Assembly (NCBI RefSeq): GCF_019578655.1
Contig: NC_063263.1
Location: forward strand, 16,615,001 to 16,679,000
DNA: 64,000 nucleotides
Direction of reading: 5' to 3'
Origin: Ricinus communis
Taxonomy: Eukaryota > Streptophyta > Magnoliopsida > Malpighiales > Euphorbiaceae
A program made the position numbers and the translations under genes. Numbering within the stretch: the stretch's first letter is position 1; the number at the start of each line of letters is the position of its first letter. Below, piece by piece: positions 60,009 through 64,000 of the stretch. The notes beneath the pieces were generated by a model. That model saw nothing but the letters and a program-made list of their open reading frames with translations, searched no databases and was not told the origin of the DNA.

Positions 60009-60950
60009 ATGTCTACTAAAACTAACAACAAAGAGATTCCTGATAGAAAGAAACTCTCGACGGTGACCATTCATGAGAGCTCTTCTCCAATTCATATTAA
60101 ATTGGATGGTTCTAATTATCGTGTTTGGTCAAAGATCTTAGAGATGCATATTGCTGGCAGGAAGAAGAAGGGTTATATTACTGGAAGAAATGTTGCACCT
60201 ACAGAAGATGATCCGGGCTATGATGAATGGGAAGCTGAAGATGCCCTTGTCAAGTCTTGGCTTATTAATTCCATGACTAATAATTTGATGTCACACTTTT
60301 TTCAGTGTGGGACATCTAAAGAAGTTTGGGATGCGGCTAAGAGGAGCTATCTTGATGTTTCTGATTCTTCCCAAGTATATGAACTAATGAAGAGGTCATT
60401 TCAATTGCGCCAGGTTGGTCGACCTCTCCCAGAATATTACAATTTCAATTTTCATGGAGCTTGATTATCGTAGGCCCAATGACATGACATGTGCTGCTGA
60501 TATTGAGAAACAAAGGAAGTGTATTGCAGAGGACCGCATCTATATGTTTCTTGCAGGTCTTGATCACAGTTTGGATCAAGTTAGTAGTCGTGTTTTGGCT
60601 ACCTCCCCTTTACCAAGCTTGGAAGAAGCCTACTCTTTAGTTTGTCGTGAAGTGCAGAGACAAGTCACCATGGGAACAGAAAATCATTCTGAGGCTTCAG
60701 CTCTAATGATCCAAAAGAGCACCTCTCAGGTGACTCCTTCTGTTCCTGTGAATTCTACTGCTTCCAATTCTCGCTTCTGCACTTATTGCAATAGTACCAG
60801 GCATACAGTAGATGTTTGTTGGAAGAAGCATGGCTATCCGAAGTGGTATAAACTTAAACAAGCTGAGAAGAAAAATAAGAAATCTGCTCAGATTGTTGTT
60901 ACTGACACTTCTCCACCTTCTGCTTCTCATGTCTCTCAAATGTCTCCTCA
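60009..60950 (+). pseudogene. Copia gag
   Basis: Starts MSTKTNNKEIPDRKK; the UBN2-type gag block follows (IHIKLDGSNYRVWSKILEMH, then LINSMTNNLMSHF). A frameshift lies near 60450, where PEYYNF passes into ELDYRRPNDM in another frame. A CCHC-like knuckle (CTYCNSTRHTVDVC) lies at about 60778-60819, followed by KKHGYPKWYK. The frame then continues into the protease. Confidence 0.85.
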
Positions 60951-61940
60951 ACAAGGTAATTATAGTCTGACATATGTTTCTACTGCTTCTAACACTTGGG
61001 TTATTGATTCAAGGGCTACTGACCATATGACTAGTAATTCTTCTATATTTGCCTCTCCAATGTCTTCACCTGTTAAGTCTGTACAGGTTGCTAATGGGAC
61101 TTCTATGCCAATTACATTAGTTGGGAATGTCTCAATTTCTCCTACATTCTCAATGTCATCTGTCTTACTTGCCCCTGATCTTTCTAATAGTCTTTTTTCC
61201 ATTAGTAAGATTACCAAAAGTCTTAATTGTTCTGCAATATTTGATTCTACTCATTGTGTCTTTCAGGAAAAACGTACGAAGATGATGATTGGCATGGGTA
61301 AGGAAAGAGGAAGTCTTTATTACTTAGAGGGGGCTACGAAATTTAAATCTGAACCTAGCCATGATTTTCAAGTTGAGAGAGAATCGTTTGATAGAGAAAA
61401 GATTCTTTTATGGCATTGTCGTTTGGGGCATCCATTTTTTTCTTATTTAGAGGGTTTATTTCCTAAATTGTTTCACAATGTTGCTATCTCTAGTCTAAGA
61501 TGTGAACAATGCATTTATGCTAAAAACCATCGTGTTCCTTTCAAAACCAGTTTCAATAAGAGTTCTATTCCTTTTTCATGTGTTTATACTGATGTGTGGG
61601 GTCCTTTTTCTACTCCATCTGCCTCAAGCCATAAATACTTTGTGTCTTTTATTGATGATTGCACTAGCGTGAGCTGGGTATATTTGATGAAATCTAAAAG
61701 TGATGTTATACAGGTGATTTCTCAATTTTACAAAATGATTGTCATATAGTTTCATACTCAGGTCCAAGTTTTTCATTATGACAATAGTCGTGAGTTGTAA
61801 ATCAGTCTCTTACTAATTTCTTCCTAGAACATGGTATCCTACACCAAACAACTTGTGCCTACACACCACAACAAAATGGTATAGCAGAGCGTAGGAGTCG
61901 TCATATCCTTGAGGTTGCTAGGGCTTTAAGAAAACAGAAT
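60951..61940 (+). pseudogene. Copia protease and integrase (truncated)
   Basis: The protease signature reads WVIDSRATDHMTS: the active-site D-S-G has become D-S-R. The integrase HHCC zinc domain (LLWHCRLGHPF and CEQCIYAKNH) and the first catalytic Asp segment (YTDVWGPF, SFIDDCT) follow, then a stop at 61747-61749. A frameshifted stretch then carries CAYTPQQNGIAERR at about 61855-61900. The sequence from there jumps to an unrelated Pro/Ser-rich linker, so the rest of integrase is deleted. Confidence 0.85.
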
Positions 61941-61949
61941 GCCACTGTT

Positions 61950-63722
61950 ATGCCTTCTCCTGACTCTAGTGCCCCTCTTGATGATACTACCATGCCATCG
62001 GATGACTCTTCTACTATTAACCCTGAGGTATGTGTTCCCTCTCCTACAACTTCAACTTTAGAGAAAGATTCTAGTCCTGTAACATTAGAAAATGCTATTT
62101 TGAATCCACAAGTTATGGATCACGATCATGGTAGGAGATATCCCCCTCGTAACGTAGAGAACCTGATAGGTTGGGTTTTTCCAAGTCATCTTTTAATGTC
62201 ACTTATCCTATTTCTAATTTTACCTCTTATCATCGTCTGTCTAAGGCTCATCTAGCTTTTGCTCTTCAGTTGTCTTCTGTGTCTATTCCTAGTCATTTTC
62301 AGGAAGCCTTTGGAAATCCTAAGTGGAAGGTTGCTATGGAAGAGGAAATGAAGGCTCTCCAAAAAAATTCTACTTGGGACAATTGAAAGGTACAAGGCTA
62401 GACTGGTGGCCAAAGGTTACACTCAAACCTATGGGATTGACTATCAAGAGACGTTTGCTCCTGTGGCTAAGATGAACACCGTTCGAGTCATTCTATCTCT
62501 TGCAGTCAATCTAGACTGGCCATTACGCCAGTTTGATGTAAAAAATGTTTTTCTCCATGGTGATTTGATAGAGGAGGTGTATATGGATCCTCCTCCAGGA
62601 TTTACATCAGGAGGAGGTAAGGTGTACAAGCTGAAAAAGGCATTGTATGGGTTGAAACAATCGCCAAGGGCATGATTTGGGAAGTTGAGCTACTCAATGA
62701 AGGAGTATGGTTTTAAGCAAGCTTTGGCAAATCATACTTTGTTTTATAAGGAGCATGATGATATTACCTTGCTTATTGTTTATGTTGATGACAGGATTAT
62801 TACAGGTAGTAATGCTAGTGAGATAGAGAAACTTCGAAACTGCTTGGCCAAAGAGTTTGAGATAAAGGACTTGGGGGTTCTAAAATACTTCTTAGGTGTT
62901 GAAGTATCTCGATCCAAGCAAGGACTTTTTCTCTCCCAGCGGAAGTATATTTTAGATCTCTTAGCTGAAACTGGTAATTCTGCCTGTGAACCTGTAAATA
63001 CTCCCATTGAGGTGAATCATGGTCTATTTATCTATCCTGATCAAGTTCCGACTAACAAGGAGAGATATCAGAGACTAGTGAGAAAGTTGATTTATCTAAC
63101 CCACACTATGCCTGATTTATCATATGCAGTTAGTGTTGTCAGTCAGTTTATGTACAATCCAAGTGATCGACACATGAATGCAGTGAATCGTATTTTGGCT
63201 TATCTGAAGTCCTCCCCAGGTAAAGGTATTATGTTCTCCAAACATGGGCACTTGGATATTATGGGTTACACTAGCTCTAAATTGGATAGAAAATCTACTT
63301 TAGGCTATGTGTCATTCGTTGGAAGTAATCTAATGACTTGGAGGAGTAAGAAATAGAATGTGGTGTCATTGTCTAGTGCAGAAGCTGAGTACCAGGCTCT
63401 TCATCATGCAACCACAGAGCTTGCTTGGTTAAAAATTCTCTTAAAAGAACTCGGATTTGGTCCAAAGAAACCTATGGTACTTTATTATGATAACCCTGCA
63501 GCTATTGAGATAGCTAACAATCCGGTTCAACATGATCGAACTAAGCACATTGAACTTGACAGGAATTATATCAAGGATAACCTGGATTCTGGTATGATAG
63601 AAGTTCCTTACATTAAGAGTGCAGATCAGTTGGCTGACGTGATGACTCACCCTGTTACTAGTGGCTCATTTTATGCATCATTATCCAAGTTGTGCATGTA
63701 TGATATCTATGCACCAACTTGA
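61950..63722 (+). pseudogene. Copia reverse transcriptase and RNase H (degenerate)
   Basis: After a linker, RT begins [19 protein letters not shown], then jumps to [12 protein letters not shown] with loss of about 25 codons and a frame change near 62386. Blocks [37 protein letters not shown], the catalytic YVDD at about 62780, and IKDLGVLKYFLGVEV are present. Stops replace Trp after SPRA (TGA) and Gln after RSKK (TAG, 63354-63356). The RNase H block that is normally YADADW reads YTSSKLD, so its Asp pair is lost; SSAEAEYQAL and RTKHIELD survive. Confidence 0.88.
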
Positions 63723-63727
63723 GGGGA

Positions 63728-63938
63728 GACTTAGCATATATAGCTGTATACTTATTTAGGAACTATAGCTGTAATATTCCCGTATTGATTTCCTATAATT
63801 ATTCCTATATAGTTGACTTACCTTTCCTGTAATTATTCTTATATAGTTGACTTACCTTAAATAGGTCTAGATACCTTGTATAAATACCTTGCGATATATG
63901 AAATAAATATAAGAGTATTTTTTCAGTCAATTGTTATT
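63728..63938 (+). repeat. Copia 3' LTR
   Basis: Direct repeat of 59674-59884, preceded by the purine tract GAGGGGAGA. Its leading bases read AGACTTAG where the 5' LTR has TGACTTAG, so the terminal TG is lost or the LTR starts one or two bases later. Confidence 0.85.
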
Positions 63939-64000
63939 TGTTTGAAATAAATATCATATGTAAAAAGTCAGTTGAATGGAACCCTTGCCAATTCATGACA
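63939..64000 (-). other. Presumed tRNA ligase intron beyond the copia insertion
   Basis: The final 62 bases do not encode tRNA ligase residues that I recognise. They are most likely the remainder of the intron holding the copia element; the upstream exons are outside the window. Confidence 0.4.

Larger units (their letters stand above)
59674..63938 (+). mobile_element. Ty1/copia LTR retrotransposon antisense to tRNA ligase
   Basis: Two ~210-bp LTRs (59674-59884 and 63728-63938), primer site TGGTATCAGAGC at 59885-59896, a copia-order interior (gag, protease, integrase, RT, RNase H) and a purine tract GAGGGGAGA at 63721. Flanks share a TTGTTTGA-like stretch, so a 5-bp target duplication (TTGTT or TGTTT) is likely but its edge is ambiguous. 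Frameshifts, stops and at least two internal deletions make it non-autonomous. It lies upstream of the first visible tRNA ligase exon, in the opposite orientation, and so probably within an intron of that gene. Confidence 0.92.

Overview
The window is nuclear DNA of a flowering plant, most likely a eudicot. The genes are broken by AT-rich GT-AG introns and encode plant housekeeping proteins: isovaleryl-CoA dehydrogenase, SIZ1, plant tRNA ligase, TFIIH p44 and a TMEM209-like protein. The spacers are very AT-rich with many (TA)n tracts, and there are LTR retrotransposons, MITEs and an endogenous plant pararetrovirus. I cannot name the species from the sequence alone.

Layout. 0.17-1.0 kb: 5' part of IVD (minus). 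1.2-5.1 kb: AT-rich spacer holding an unexplained low-AT island (2.45-2.76 kb) and a mosaic of plastid DNA (3.0-3.5 kb). 5.15-8.73 kb: TMEM209 / cytochrome-B561-N-terminal protein (plus). 9.37-9.56 kb: relic of a LINE-type RNase H. 9.62-10.64 kb: two identical tRNA-Lys(CTT) genes in inverted orientation around a directly repeated AT block. 11.2-13.6 kb: TFIIH p44/SSL1 (plus). 17.2-25.3 kb: SUMO E3 ligase SIZ1 (minus), with a fold-back MITE in an intron and one GC-AG intron. 27.1-32.9 kb: decayed endogenous pararetrovirus beside (TA)n tracts. 33.2-33.9 kb: SINE-like head and a PPR gene fragment. 36.1-38.6 kb: promoter and five exons of a damaged proteasome beta-4 gene. 40-46 kb: more gene remains (an unassigned exon-like piece, a MATE transporter pseudogene, a frameshifted uncharacterised gene, a 3'-5' exonuclease fragment). 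46.0-59.6 kb: 24 exons of plant tRNA ligase (minus), whose introns contain two TRIM elements. 59.67-63.94 kb: a Ty1/copia element, antisense to tRNA ligase and presumably inside another of its introns.

The three complete gene models (TMEM209, TFIIH p44, SIZ1) each splice to an intact reading frame of about the family length (685, 413 and 876 residues). The tRNA ligase exons in the window give 961 residues in one frame. The genes do not form an operon-like unit. Loosely related themes are RNA processing (tRNA-Lys genes and tRNA ligase) and protein modification and turnover (SIZ1, proteasome subunit).

The most rewarding parts for follow-up are the TRIM pair with diagnostic PBS and target duplications, the inverted tRNA-Lys pair, the pararetrovirus with a possible repeated leader, the plastid mosaic, and the cluster of recently broken genes at 36-46 kb. 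I did not find a convincingly new multi-gene system.
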